A DNA stretch of 64,000 bases from an uncultured Rhodospirillaceae bacterium (lineage in GTDB: Bacteria > Pseudomonadota > Alphaproteobacteria > Rhodospirillales > Magnetospirillaceae). The notes under the pieces are model-generated. The model saw only the letters and a program-made list of their open reading frames with translations. It searched no databases and was not told where the DNA came from. The stretch lies in assembly GCA_903901915.1 (NCBI GenBank), contig CAIUSV010000091.1:1-64000 (forward strand), given 5' to 3'. The first letter of the stretch is position 1. The number at the start of each line of letters is the position of its first letter. Below, one piece after another: positions 37,290-46,343 of this stretch. The position numbers and the translations under genes were made by a program.

Positions 37290-37840
37290 GACGGCATCGG
37301 TCGTGGTCTGATCCCCGCCGTGAGCGGGATTTTCGGGGTGGATTTCTGTTGTCCAGGGCCGTTTTAGCCCCGTCCTCGGTCTTGCCGCCGTCATGCGGGC
37401 GCGGTTCCTCGGGTTCGATAGGTGGGTGAAGGCTCTATAGGAGAGAATGGAAAATCCACCCCCTTATTAATCAGACCACTGTCTCGACACCCCGTCATCC
37501 CAGACGGACGCGGACAGGGATACCGAAATGGACGCTCTCCGTGACCTCCAGGGGCACCCTGGGTTTCCGAATATTCTGGCAGAAAATATCAGCCCCATAT
37601 CGTACCTGGGGTCTCTGTCCATGTCCGCCGTAGCGGGGCCTCCCGGTCTTCAATCGCGTCCATCGGGTCACTGGCAGATCCGGATGACTGATGGTGACGC
37701 CAAGGAGGCTGATGGTTGCCTCAGTCAACGGTAGACCAAAAGTGCCCCTGGACATCGAACCTGGGGATGGCTAGGCTCCGGCGATCGTTGGAGTCAAGCG
37801 GCTCTTCGGTGCCCGTGCCGGGAGGTGACCTCCGTTGCCG
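37290..37840. other. Non-coding remnant sequence of the tRNA-associated island
   Basis: About 550 bp without a credible gene. Short open frames exist on both strands (for example 37528-37734 plus, 37495-37755 minus) but have no recognisable family, and neither has a convincing ribosome site. Base composition is mixed and contains an AT-rich patch around 37440-37475. Just before the right repeat there is a hairpin GGAGG TGA CCTCC (37821-37833). Confidence 0.45.
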
Positions 37841-37843
37841 AGG

Positions 37844-37858
37844 TCTCCTGGGCACCAA
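37844..37858. repeat. Direct repeat, right copy (tRNA-Leu 3'-end remnant)
   Basis: TCTCCTGGGCACCAA, identical to the 3' end of the tRNA-Leu gene at 35568-35582. Sequence upstream (GCCGAGG) partly resembles the T-arm but no full tRNA is present. This is what a right-hand attachment site left by integration at the tRNA would look like. Confidence 0.7.
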
Positions 37859-37934
37859 ATCCTGTCCGATCCTGCGGCAGGGGTGACGGACGCGGCGCCG
37901 CCCGCCCCGACCGGGGCAATATAAGGTGCGGTCC

Positions 37935-38546
37935 GTGACTGTCTTTTATCACCGTAACGATCTCCCCACCGGCCTTGATCTCGGGGCCGTGGTCGCCATC
38001 GATACCGAGACCATGGGTCTTAATCTCCAGCGTGACCGCCTGTGCGTCGTCCAGCTCTCGGCCGGCGACGGCGACGCCCACGTCGTCCACTTTCCCGAGC
38101 CGCGCTGGGACGCCCCCAATCTGGTCCGGCTGTTCGGCGATTCCGAGGTGGTCAAGCTGTTCCACTTCGCCCGCTTCGATCTGGCGATGATCAAGCGCCA
38201 TTTCGGCGTCCGCTGCCAGCCGGTCTTCTGCACCAAGATCGCCTCGCGGCTGGCGCGGACCAATACCGAGCGCCACGGTCTCAAGGATCTGTGTCGCGAC
38301 CTGCTGGGCATCGATCTATCCAAGCAGCAGCAGTGCTCGGACTGGGGCGCCGATCGGTTGTCCGCCGAGCAGCTGGCCTATGCCGCCTCGGACGTGCTGT
38401 ACCTGCACCAGCTCAAGGAACGGTTCGACGTCCTGCTCGAGCGCGAGGGCCGCCGTGCCCTGGCCGATTCCTGCTTCCGCTTCCTGCCCGACCGCGCCGA
38501 ACTTGATCTTGCCGGCTGGGCGGACGAGGACATCTTCACCCACTAA
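37935..38546 (+). CDS. Ribonuclease D-like 3'-5' exonuclease
   Basis: A 203-residue DEDDy exonuclease. The four acidic residues and Tyr are visible: Asp and Glu in AIDTETMGL, Asp in FARFDLAMIK, and Tyr/Asp in YAASDVLYLHQL. The length corresponds to the catalytic domain only; the HRDC domains of E. coli RNase D (375 residues) are absent, as in the short form common in alphaproteobacteria. It probably trims tRNA or other RNA 3' ends. I start at GTG 37935 (MTVFYHRNDLP), with AAGG upstream; GTG 37926 is an alternative. Confidence 0.9.
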   Translation: MTVFYHRNDLPTGLDLGAVVAIDTETMGLNLQRDRLCVVQLSAGDGDAHVVHFPEPRWDAPNLVRLFGDSEVVKLFHFARFDLAMIKRHFGVRCQPVFCTKIASRLARTNTERHGLKDLCRDLLGIDLSKQQQCSDWGADRLSAEQLAYAASDVLYLHQLKERFDVLLEREGRRALADSCFRFLPDRAELDLAGWADEDIFTH

Positions 38547-38580
38547 GGTCCTTCAGGTTCAAGCTGAAGCTCCCTAATCC

Positions 38581-39249
38581 TCAGGGCCGAACCACCGGGA
38601 AATCCAGCAGCGGCCGCTTGTAGACCTCGTCCACCTCGGAGAACGGCAGGTGGTCGGCGGTATAAAGCAGGGCGCGATGCTCGAACAGCGATTCGGGAAT
38701 GGCCAGCGCCCTGGCGGTGTCGCCGGGGGTGATGGGGCCCTTCTCCCAGCCTTCGGGCAGCGGCGACCACAAGGTGGTGGCGGCGAAGGTCTGGCGGTAG
38801 GGTTCCAGCGCCTTGACCGCCTTGCCGAACGGCGTGTCGGTGGTTTCCAGCAGCCGGTTCATCGCGGCGGTGAGGCGGCCGGGGACATACCAGTTGTCGG
38901 CCTCGGACAGCACCCGCTCGCCGCAGGACAGGCGGACATGGCGATACTTCACCGGCTCGTTCTCGCCGACCTTGAGGCGGGCGCGCTGCTCCGCCGTCGG
39001 CGGTTTGTCGATGCCGGAATCGAGTTGGGCGATGATGCGGGCCGGTTCCGCCAGATGGTGGTCGCGGCACCATTTCTCCAGGCTGAAGGTGGCGCTGCGG
39101 CTGCCCAAGATCTCGGCGTTGAGGGTCTGGACCAGGGCCAGCGCCTCCAGCCGTGCCACGAAGGTATCGGGCCACGCCGTCGCTTCGGCCGCCACGGCCG
39201 TGCCGATGCCCACCGCCCACAGTGCCGCCGCTCTCAACCATATTTTCAT
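38581..39249 (-). CDS. Exported chorismate-lyase-like (UbiC-fold) protein
   Basis: A 222-residue protein with a signal peptide (MKIWLRAAALWAVGIGTAVAAEA, cleavage near 21). The mature part resembles UbiC/UTRA-fold proteins: Arg103 in KYRHVRLSCG corresponds to the substrate Arg of chorismate lyase, LETTDTPFGKAV to its GKTPLG segment, and Glu208 in EVDEVYKRPLL to its catalytic Glu. ADNWYVPGRLTAAMN is a further conserved block. Chorismate is cytoplasmic, so an exported member probably has another substrate or is a binding protein. Coupled (ATGA) to the upstream TetR gene. Confidence 0.72.
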   Translation of the reverse strand: MKIWLRAAALWAVGIGTAVAAEATAWPDTFVARLEALALVQTLNAEILGSRSATFSLEKWCRDHHLAEPARIIAQLDSGIDKPPTAEQRARLKVGENEPVKYRHVRLSCGERVLSEADNWYVPGRLTAAMNRLLETTDTPFGKAVKALEPYRQTFAATTLWSPLPEGWEKGPITPGDTARALAIPESLFEHRALLYTADHLPFSEVDEVYKRPLLDFPVVRP

Positions 39250-39881
39250 GGCCTGTCCTCCTTTTCCGGCGGCGTATGAGCCCGCATCAGGGTTTCCACC
39301 GCCGTCGCCACGTGTCCGTCGAGGCTGCGGCCTTCCGGCTGCGGCAGCCCCAGCAATGCCCGCATGAACAGATCGGTGCGCAGCATGCCGACGAACAGGT
39401 CGGCGGCCACCCAGGGGTCGGCCACCGCCATCTCGCCGCGCCGGGCCAGATCGGCGATGATGGCGGCGATCTGTTCCTTGCCGGCGGCGGGGCCGGATTC
39501 GTAGAACGCCCGCGCCAGATCCGGTTGGCGCGCCGATTCCGCCATCACCACCCGATACATGGCCAAGCCTTCCGGCGACAGCAGCAGATCCATCAGCCGA
39601 CGCCCCAGCGCCGTCAGGGTGGCACGGGCGTCGGCTGGCCGGGACGGCGGCGCGAATACCTCGCCTTGCTCGCAGCGGCGCCGCACCATCGCCCGGAACA
39701 GGTCGTCCTTGCTGGTGAAATGGGCATAGATGGTCGCCTTGGAGACCCCGGCGCGGGCCGCGACGTTGTCCATGCTGGCGGCGGCGTAGCCCTGTTCCAG
39801 GAACACCTCGCCGGCGGCGTCGAGGATAGCCTCGCGCTTCGCCGACGGTTTACGCCGGCTGCATACGGTTGATTTCGGCAT
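39246..39881 (-). CDS. TetR/AcrR-family transcriptional regulator
   Basis: A 211-residue repressor. The N-terminal helix-turn-helix reads REAILDAAGEVFLEQGYAAASMDNVAARAGVSKATIYAHFTSKDDLF, and the C-terminal ligand domain resembles the AcrR C-terminal group (SPEGLAMYRVVMAESARQPDLARAFY). GGAGGAGG lies just in front of the ATG. Its stop overlaps the start of the exported UbiC-like protein, so it probably controls its own two-gene unit. The ligand is unknown. Confidence 0.93.
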   Translation of the reverse strand: MPKSTVCSRRKPSAKREAILDAAGEVFLEQGYAAASMDNVAARAGVSKATIYAHFTSKDDLFRAMVRRRCEQGEVFAPPSRPADARATLTALGRRLMDLLLSPEGLAMYRVVMAESARQPDLARAFYESGPAAGKEQIAAIIADLARRGEMAVADPWVAADLFVGMLRTDLFMRALLGLPQPEGRSLDGHVATAVETLMRAHTPPEKEDRP

Positions 39882-39923
39882 GCCTCCTCCGCTCCGCCCC
39901 TGGCAAAAACTAAACCATCCAGT

Positions 39924-42900
39924 TCAGTTATGGGAAGGGAGATTTTCCCCCGCCGTCACCATGCCGGACAGGGCGTCGTCAAGGCGGGCGGAATCGATCT
40001 CCATCAGCGCCGGGCCGTCGGTCCACACCAGGATGCAGCGGACATGGTGGCGGGGATAGATGCAGGCCAGCGCCAGCCGGTAGGCCGCCATCTGGCGGAC
40101 ATAAAGATCGGGGATGTCGGCTTCGGTGGCGGGGGGGCGGCGGTTGGTCTTGTAGTCCACCACCATCACCTCGGACTCGGTCACCATCAGCCGGTCGACC
40201 CGGCCGGCAACGACGCGGTCGCCGATGCGCCCGATCAGCGGCACCTCGGCCCGGCTGCCCGGACCGAACAGCGGCGCAAGGCCGAGATGGTCGAGGATGT
40301 CGGCGACCTCGTTGGCGATGGCAAGGCGTTGGGCGGTTTCCAGCCCCCAGGCGGGGCGGCCGAGGAAACGCAGGCTGGCGGCCGCGCGGTCGGCGGCCGG
40401 CAGGTCGGGCAGGGTCTGGAGCAGGCGGTGGATCAGCTGGCCGCGCTGCCAGCGCCGCCCGCCATCGGCTTCGGCCAGCGGCGAGCGCACCGGCGGCTCG
40501 TCGCTTTCCGGGCGCGACGGCGCCAGCGGCCGTGGCGGCACCGGCTCGGCCTCGGCCGGCTGTCTCGCCCAATCCGGCAAGGCCGGCGGCGGCGGCCGCT
40601 TGCCTTTCGTCGCCGTGCCGGTTTCGGCGGGGCCGTCCTGGCGGTGGTCGATCACCGAGATGGTGGCGTCGGCGGTCTCGCCGGAGCGGGCCAGGAAGGC
40701 GTCCTCGACCTCGGCCGCCAGCGGTGCCACCGCTTGGCGCACCAGATTGTACCAGCAGCCCTCGGGCGGAGCCTTGTGGGTGCGCCAGCCGCAGATGATC
40801 AGGCGGTCCTCGGCGCGGGTCATGGCGACATAGAGCAGGCGGCGCAACTCGCGCTCGCGCGCCAGCTTGCGGGCGTCGGCGCCGTCGCGGCAGACCGGGT
40901 CCATGTCGTCGGCCCGGGGCGGCCACGCCAGCGTCTCGCCGCCGCCCTCGCCCAGCCACAGCAGCCGCGACGATTTGGTCGGCACCTGCATGGTGTCTGG
41001 CAGGATGAGGATGGGGGCCTGCAAGCCCTTGGCGCCATGCACCGTCATGATGCGCACGGCGTCGCGGCCGGACTGTTCCAGGTCGCGCTTGATTTCCAGC
41101 CCGCCGGCCTCCAGCCAGTGCAGGAAACCCTGCAGCGACGGCGGATGGGCGCGCTCGAAGATCAGGGTCTGGGCCATGAACTCGTCGATGGCGTCCTCGG
41201 CCTCCAGCCCCAGCCGGGCCAGCAGTCGGCGCCGTCCACCCAGCGGCCCCAGCACCCGGGCGAACAGCGTATGCGGCGGCAGCCGGTCGGCCTGGGCCAG
41301 CAGGTCGGCCAGGGTGGTGTAGGCGGTCTCGAAATCGGCGTCGTCGAGGATGCGGCGCTTCAGCGTCTCCCACAGCCCGGATTCGCCACGGCCGTGGGCC
41401 AGCGCGAACAACTGATCCTCGGACAGCCCCAGCAGCGGTCCCTTCAGCACCGTCGCCAGGGTCAGGTCGTCCTCGGGCAGCAGCAGGAAGTGGCCCAGCG
41501 CCACCAGATCCATCACCGCCATCTGCTCGGCCAGCACCATGCGGTCGGCTCCGGCGACTTCGACTCCCTCGGTCTTGAGTTCGCGCACCAGATCCTCGAC
41601 GAAGCCACCGCGCCGGCGCACCAGCACCAGGACATCGCCGGCTCGGACCGGACGATCCTTCGACTCCAGCCGTTCGGCCTCGATCATCACCCGGATGCGC
41701 CGCGCCAGCAGCCGGGCCAGCCGGGTCCGCGGCGAATCTCCCCGGATGCGCTCGACCGGGGGTTTCCACGGCGGCACCTCGTCGGCGGCGCGCGGTTCCA
41801 CCGGCGGCCACAGTTCGACCCGGCCGGCGGCGGTGCCGCGATGGGCGAGGTGGGTGATGTCCTCGTCGGCGGCCACGCCGTCGCGCGCCGGCATTCCCGG
41901 CCCGAACACCGCGTTGACCGCGTCCAGCACCGCCCGGCCCGAGCGGAACGACAGGTTCAGCGCCACTTCGTCCCAGCGCCCGCCCGCCGCCGGCACCTGA
42001 TCGGCGAAGCCGGCGCGCATGCGCTCGAACTCGCGCGGGTCGGCGCGCTGGAAGGAATAGATCGACTGCTTGGCGTCGCCGACGGCGAAAACGGTGCGGC
42101 TGGCGTCGCGGGCGCCCTGGCCGGCGAAGAACTCGGCGGTCAGCGCCGCCACCACCGCCCATTGATCGGGGTTGGTGTCCTGGGCCTCGTCGATCAGCAC
42201 ATGATCGATGCCGCCATCCAGCTTGAACAGCACCCACGGCGCCACACCCGGACGGGACAGCAGGTCGCGGGCGCCCAGGATCAGATCGTCGTAATCCATC
42301 AGGGCGCGGGCATCCTTGGCGCGGCGATAGGCGGCCAGCAGCGCCGCCGCCAGGGTCAGCAGCGCCCGCGTCGCCTCGGCGACGGCGGCGGCCTTCAGCC
42401 GCTCGCACACAAGCAACAGCCGTTCGGCCTCGACCAATAGCGCCTCGCCGATGCCGGGATGTTCATCGCGGACGCCGTTGGTGCACAGCTTTTCCCGTAC
42501 CGTACCCTTGACGGTGAGGAAGGCGGTCCGGTAGCGATCGAACCCTTCCGCCCGCCCGGCGGAATCGGCCAGCCACGGTGCCATCACCGTGGCGCGATCG
42601 CGGTCGGTCTTGGCCCCGGTCAACAGCGCCTCGGTCGCCTGCCGCAATGCCGGGGCGTCGAAGCCGCTCTCGTCGCAAGCCCGCTCCAGGATGGTGGCGT
42701 GGGTGTCGTCGGCCGCCAGTTCCAGCCGGGCGCGCAGCGCCGCCACCGCGCCCTCGGCGCCGTGGTGGTGGTCCAACAGCCGTTCCAGCCGGCCGCGCTC
42801 GCCGGCCAGTTCGGCCATCAGCTCGGGAAAGGCGGTTTCGTGGATGCGTCCCGTCACCAGCGCCAGCGCCTCGGCCAGGGCGGTGTCGCCGCCGCCCTGG

Positions 42901-43406
42901 GCATGGGCCAGCACCTCCAGCTTGGCCGCTTCCAGCAGTTCGCCGGCGTCGCGCTCATCCATCACCTGGAAATGCGGCGCGATGCCGGCTTCCAGCGGGA
43001 AGCGGCGCAGCAGCGACTGGCAGAAGGCGTGGATGGTTTCGATATGCATGCCGCCCGGCGCGTCCAGCACTCCGGCGAACAGCCGCCGCGCCGCCGCCAG
43101 CATCGCCGTATCGGGATCGCGGCCCAACAACCGGGTGATATCGGCGGCCAATTCCGTGTCGTCGTCGGTGGCCCAGCGGCCCAGCCGCTTGGCGATGCGG
43201 GTGGCCATTTCGGCGGCGGCGGCCTTGGTGAAGGTCAGGCACAGGATGCGGTGCGGCGGCGTTCCGGCCAGCAGCAGGGTCAGCACCCGGTCGGTCAGCA
43301 CCTTGGTCTTGCCGGTTCCGGCGCTGGCCGCCACCCACACGCTGGTCTTCGGATCGGCGGCCCGGCGCTGGCGGATGTCGGCGTCGGCGGAGAGGGGGGT
43401 GGTCAT
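39924..43406 (-). CDS. addA: Double-strand break repair helicase AddA
   Basis: An 1160-residue UvrD-type helicase-nuclease. Walker A is VAASAGTGKTKVL; further helicase motifs are VLIDEAQDTNPDQW, VGDAKQSIYSFQRADP and MTVHGAKGLQAPILILPD, with YVAMTRAEDRLIICGW near the end. The C-terminal RecB-type nuclease has GRVDRLM and VVDYKTNRRPP, the Asp and Asp-x-Lys of the active site. With AddB it resects DNA ends for RecA loading. Its ATG follows the addB stop by two bases, and GGGAGG upstream lies inside the end of addB. Confidence 0.97.
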   Translation of the reverse strand: MTTPLSADADIRQRRAADPKTSVWVAASAGTGKTKVLTDRVLTLLLAGTPPHRILCLTFTKAAAAEMATRIAKRLGRWATDDDTELAADITRLLGRDPDTAMLAAARRLFAGVLDAPGGMHIETIHAFCQSLLRRFPLEAGIAPHFQVMDERDAGELLEAAKLEVLAHAQGGGDTALAEALALVTGRIHETAFPELMAELAGERGRLERLLDHHHGAEGAVAALRARLELAADDTHATILERACDESGFDAPALRQATEALLTGAKTDRDRATVMAPWLADSAGRAEGFDRYRTAFLTVKGTVREKLCTNGVRDEHPGIGEALLVEAERLLLVCERLKAAAVAEATRALLTLAAALLAAYRRAKDARALMDYDDLILGARDLLSRPGVAPWVLFKLDGGIDHVLIDEAQDTNPDQWAVVAALTAEFFAGQGARDASRTVFAVGDAKQSIYSFQRADPREFERMRAGFADQVPAAGGRWDEVALNLSFRSGRAVLDAVNAVFGPGMPARDGVAADEDITHLAHRGTAAGRVELWPPVEPRAADEVPPWKPPVERIRGDSPRTRLARLLARRIRVMIEAERLESKDRPVRAGDVLVLVRRRGGFVEDLVRELKTEGVEVAGADRMVLAEQMAVMDLVALGHFLLLPEDDLTLATVLKGPLLGLSEDQLFALAHGRGESGLWETLKRRILDDADFETAYTTLADLLAQADRLPPHTLFARVLGPLGGRRRLLARLGLEAEDAIDEFMAQTLIFERAHPPSLQGFLHWLEAGGLEIKRDLEQSGRDAVRIMTVHGAKGLQAPILILPDTMQVPTKSSRLLWLGEGGGETLAWPPRADDMDPVCRDGADARKLARERELRRLLYVAMTRAEDRLIICGWRTHKAPPEGCWYNLVRQAVAPLAAEVEDAFLARSGETADATISVIDHRQDGPAETGTATKGKRPPPPALPDWARQPAEAEPVPPRPLAPSRPESDEPPVRSPLAEADGGRRWQRGQLIHRLLQTLPDLPAADRAAASLRFLGRPAWGLETAQRLAIANEVADILDHLGLAPLFGPGSRAEVPLIGRIGDRVVAGRVDRLMVTESEVMVVDYKTNRRPPATEADIPDLYVRQMAAYRLALACIYPRHHVRCILVWTDGPALMEIDSARLDDALSGMVTAGENLPSHN

Positions 43407-43408
43407 GG

Positions 43409-46330
43409 CTATTCCTCCCCCTCGTCGGTGGCGCTGGCCCATTCGCGCACCCGGGCGAGGTGGAGATAGTCGGAATATTTCGGTGCCCGTTCGGGGTGGG
43501 GGCGGGCGGCATAGGGGGTGGCTTCGTCGTCGAAGGCGGCGACCAGGGCTTTGAGGCCCGCCAGCGCCTCGTCGGCCAGGCGGCTTGGGTCGTCGCCGGC
43601 GTCGCGTTCCTCGCCGCCATCCTCGCCGCCTTTCAGGCGCCAGTACAGCAGATGGGCCGGTTCAGCGGCGGCGATGCCCTCGAAGCCGCCGTGGCGGGCG
43701 ATGGCGGCTTCCAGCGGCAACTGCGGGGCATAGCCGGCGGCGACCTCGCGGACACCGGGGGGCTGGCCGGTCTTGTAATCGACCAGGGCCAGGGCGCCGT
43801 CGCGCAGGGCGTCGATGCGGTCGGCCTTGGCGGTCAGCCGGAAAGGGCCGGCGGGGGCGTCCATGTCCAGGACGCCGGCGACCTCCGCATGGCTGCGGCG
43901 GATGTCCGGCCGACGCTTCCGCTCCTGTCCGGCGACCCAGCGGGCGACAGCGCGAAAGCGCGGCCACCAGAATGCCCACACCGCCGGTGACGCCACCGCG
44001 TCGGCGAACACGTCTTTGCCGATTGCCAGCAGTTCGGCTTCGGCATCGGCGGGCAGCGCCGCGGGATAGGCCTTAAGGAAGTGTTCCAGCGCCAGATGCA
44101 CCATGCTGCCGTATTCGGCGGCGCCGGGGTCGGCGTCGATGGGGTCCAGCGCCTTCAGTCCCAAGATATGGCGGGCATAGATGGCGTAGGGGTCGCGCAT
44201 CCAGGTTTCGACCGCCGTCACCGACAATTGGCGGGGCCGCGCCGTCACCGGCGGCCGGGGGGCTGGTGGCGCCGGCCGCGCCCAGGCGCCGGGGCGATCG
44301 AGCAGGCCATGCCAGTCCAGCCACTGGCCGGCATCCTCGTCGAAGCCCAGGCCGCAGGCGTCCATCACCGTATCCAGCCGCATCAGCCAGCGTGACGGCA
44401 CCGTCGGCGTGCCGTCCACCCGCGCCGAGCGGGTCAGCACCACCCGAGGGGCGCCGAATCCTTGGGCGAAATCGTGGGCGGCTAGTCCGATGCGGCGTTC
44501 CGGCGGGGCGAGGCCGAAGGCTTGGCGCATGGGACGGCTCATCCACGGGTCGGCCTCGGGCGGTGCCGGCCAAGTGCCCTCATTGAGGCCGCCGAGAATT
44601 AGAAGGTCGGCGTGTTGCAGCCGGGCTTCCAGCGGTCCCCAGATGTGCAGGCGGGGGTGGTGATCCCACGCCGTACGCGCCACCGCGCCGGCCATCAGTT
44701 CCTCGAACAGCGCCGGATAGCGCCGTCCGGCGATGGCGCCCAGCGCCGGCGCGGCGGTCGCCAGTTCGGCGGCGAAGCGCGCGGCGGCCTCGCCGGCCTC
44801 GCCGGCCCACAGCCGGGCGGGGCCGGGCAGGCGGTCGTCGGCGGCCAGACCCTCGGCGAATTCCATGTGGGCGCGCACCAGTTCGGCCAGCGGCGCCTGA
44901 TCGCGGTTCAGCAGGGCGGCGAACGGCGCCGCCAGGGCCTCTAAATCGGCCAGCAGGGCGGCAACCCGCTTGTCCTTGACCGCCGAGGCCAGCCCGGCGG
45001 TGCCGGGCGCCGGGCGGGGGCCGCGCAGGGCGGCGATTTCCAGCCGGCGCACCAGGGCACGGCAGGTGCCGGCGTCGCGGCCCGCCGCCGCCAACGGATG
45101 CTTGAGACAGGCCAGGGTGGGGTGAGGGGCGAAGGCGTCCGCCACCATCTCGGCGGCAAGGCGCAGGAAGGCGCCGGGTTCGGTCAGGCCCAGCGGCCGC
45201 CCGGCGGAATCGTCGATGCGGATGCCCCAGCGCTCCAACTCGCCCGCCACCCGCCGCGCCAGCGCCCGGTCCGGGGTCACCAGGGCAGCGGTGCGGCCGG
45301 GAGTTTCCAGGGCTTCGCGCAGCATCATGGCGATGGCCCCGGCCTCCTCGCGCGGGCCGGGGGCGTCGAGGCGGGAAAGCCCGGCCAGGGTCTCGGCCGG
45401 CAGGGGGGGAAGGTCGCGCCAAGCGTCGCAGGTGGCGGCGGGGCGCAAGGCCTCGGCCAGCAGGCGGAGGCGGGCGGCGCGAGGATCGGGCTCGGCGGTC
45501 AGCGGCCGGACCTCGGCCCGCTCCACCCCCAGCCGCAGCAGCAGGTGCTTGAGGCCGAATTGGGGGTGGGCGGGGTCGAGCGCCCGCCAACTGGCCTCGT
45601 CCAGCGCCTGATCGAGGCCGGGCAACACCACCCTTCCGCGCGGCAGTCCCGCCACGGCGGCCAGCAGGTCGGCGGTGGCGGGGCGCGAGCCGGTGGAGCC
45701 GGCGGCGATGATCGGATGGCCGGGCGGCCGGGCGCGCCACGCCTCGATTTGCGCCGTCATTACCCGGTCAAGGCGATCCTCGCCGTCGAGTACGCCGCGT
45801 TCGGCCAGGATCTTCGGCCATTCGCGGGTGAGGATCTTGAGGAAATCCAGCGTGATCTGCCAATGGGCGGCATAGTCGGCCGGCACCAGCCCGTCCAGCC
45901 GGGCAAGGTCAAGACGCTCGGTCTGGACCGCGTCGAGCAGCCGCCCCAGTTCACCCGCCAGCCGTGCCGCCTGGTCGGGCGACGGCGGATTGCCGCCGCG
46001 TCCGCCCGCCATGGCCATCACCAGCCGGGCCAGGATCAGCCGCCGTTCCAGCGGCGGTACCGCCGGGGCCAGATCGAGGGGATCGGCCGAGGCCAGCTCC
46101 AACTCCTCCTCGTCCATGTCGCCCAGCGGCCGCAGACGCGGCAACAGCAGCGGCCGCCCGCCCGACAGCCGCAGGAAGGCGTCGGACAGGGCGCGACAGG
46201 CCCGCCGGGTCGGTAGCAGCACTTCCATCTCGGCCAGCCGCAGCGGGTCGCCGCCGGACTCGGTCAGCAGATGCGCCGCCAGGGTGTCGGCGAAGGGCAG
46301 ACCGGGAGGGATGGTGAAGATCGCCGTCAC
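43409..46330 (-). CDS. addB: Double-strand break repair protein AddB
   Basis: A 973-residue partner of AddA, alphaproteobacterial type. The N-terminal inactive helicase part includes LLPTRRACRALSDAFLRLSGG and a LLPRLRPLGDMDE block; RLHIWGPLEARLQHADLLILGGLNEGTWP lies in the middle and the C-terminal nuclease domain has KADRIDALRDGALALVDYKTGQPP. The start is a GTG at 46330 (MTAIFTIPPGLPFADTLA). It follows the MurU-like gene by 13 bases on the same strand, so murU, addB and addA are likely one transcript. Confidence 0.94.
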   Translation of the reverse strand: MTAIFTIPPGLPFADTLAAHLLTESGGDPLRLAEMEVLLPTRRACRALSDAFLRLSGGRPLLLPRLRPLGDMDEEELELASADPLDLAPAVPPLERRLILARLVMAMAGGRGGNPPSPDQAARLAGELGRLLDAVQTERLDLARLDGLVPADYAAHWQITLDFLKILTREWPKILAERGVLDGEDRLDRVMTAQIEAWRARPPGHPIIAAGSTGSRPATADLLAAVAGLPRGRVVLPGLDQALDEASWRALDPAHPQFGLKHLLLRLGVERAEVRPLTAEPDPRAARLRLLAEALRPAATCDAWRDLPPLPAETLAGLSRLDAPGPREEAGAIAMMLREALETPGRTAALVTPDRALARRVAGELERWGIRIDDSAGRPLGLTEPGAFLRLAAEMVADAFAPHPTLACLKHPLAAAGRDAGTCRALVRRLEIAALRGPRPAPGTAGLASAVKDKRVAALLADLEALAAPFAALLNRDQAPLAELVRAHMEFAEGLAADDRLPGPARLWAGEAGEAAARFAAELATAAPALGAIAGRRYPALFEELMAGAVARTAWDHHPRLHIWGPLEARLQHADLLILGGLNEGTWPAPPEADPWMSRPMRQAFGLAPPERRIGLAAHDFAQGFGAPRVVLTRSARVDGTPTVPSRWLMRLDTVMDACGLGFDEDAGQWLDWHGLLDRPGAWARPAPPAPRPPVTARPRQLSVTAVETWMRDPYAIYARHILGLKALDPIDADPGAAEYGSMVHLALEHFLKAYPAALPADAEAELLAIGKDVFADAVASPAVWAFWWPRFRAVARWVAGQERKRRPDIRRSHAEVAGVLDMDAPAGPFRLTAKADRIDALRDGALALVDYKTGQPPGVREVAAGYAPQLPLEAAIARHGGFEGIAAAEPAHLLYWRLKGGEDGGEERDAGDDPSRLADEALAGLKALVAAFDDEATPYAARPHPERAPKYSDYLHLARVREWASATDEGEE

Positions 46331-46343
46331 GCGCCGCCCCTTA

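Noticed and set aside
37528-37755. Short open frames on both strands in the island remnant
   Set aside because: Neither has a recognisable family or a good ribosome site, and they overlap each other on opposite strands. I kept the interval as non-coding.
37801-37858. Possible second tRNA-Leu gene
   Set aside because: Only the 3' end matches. No acceptor 5' strand, D-arm or anticodon arm can be formed upstream, so it is a duplicated 3' end.
39930-42440. Very long open frame on the plus strand opposite addA
   Set aside because: AddA is certain on the minus strand; the antisense translation is low-complexity (Gly, Gln, His, Arg) and has no ribosome site or domain.
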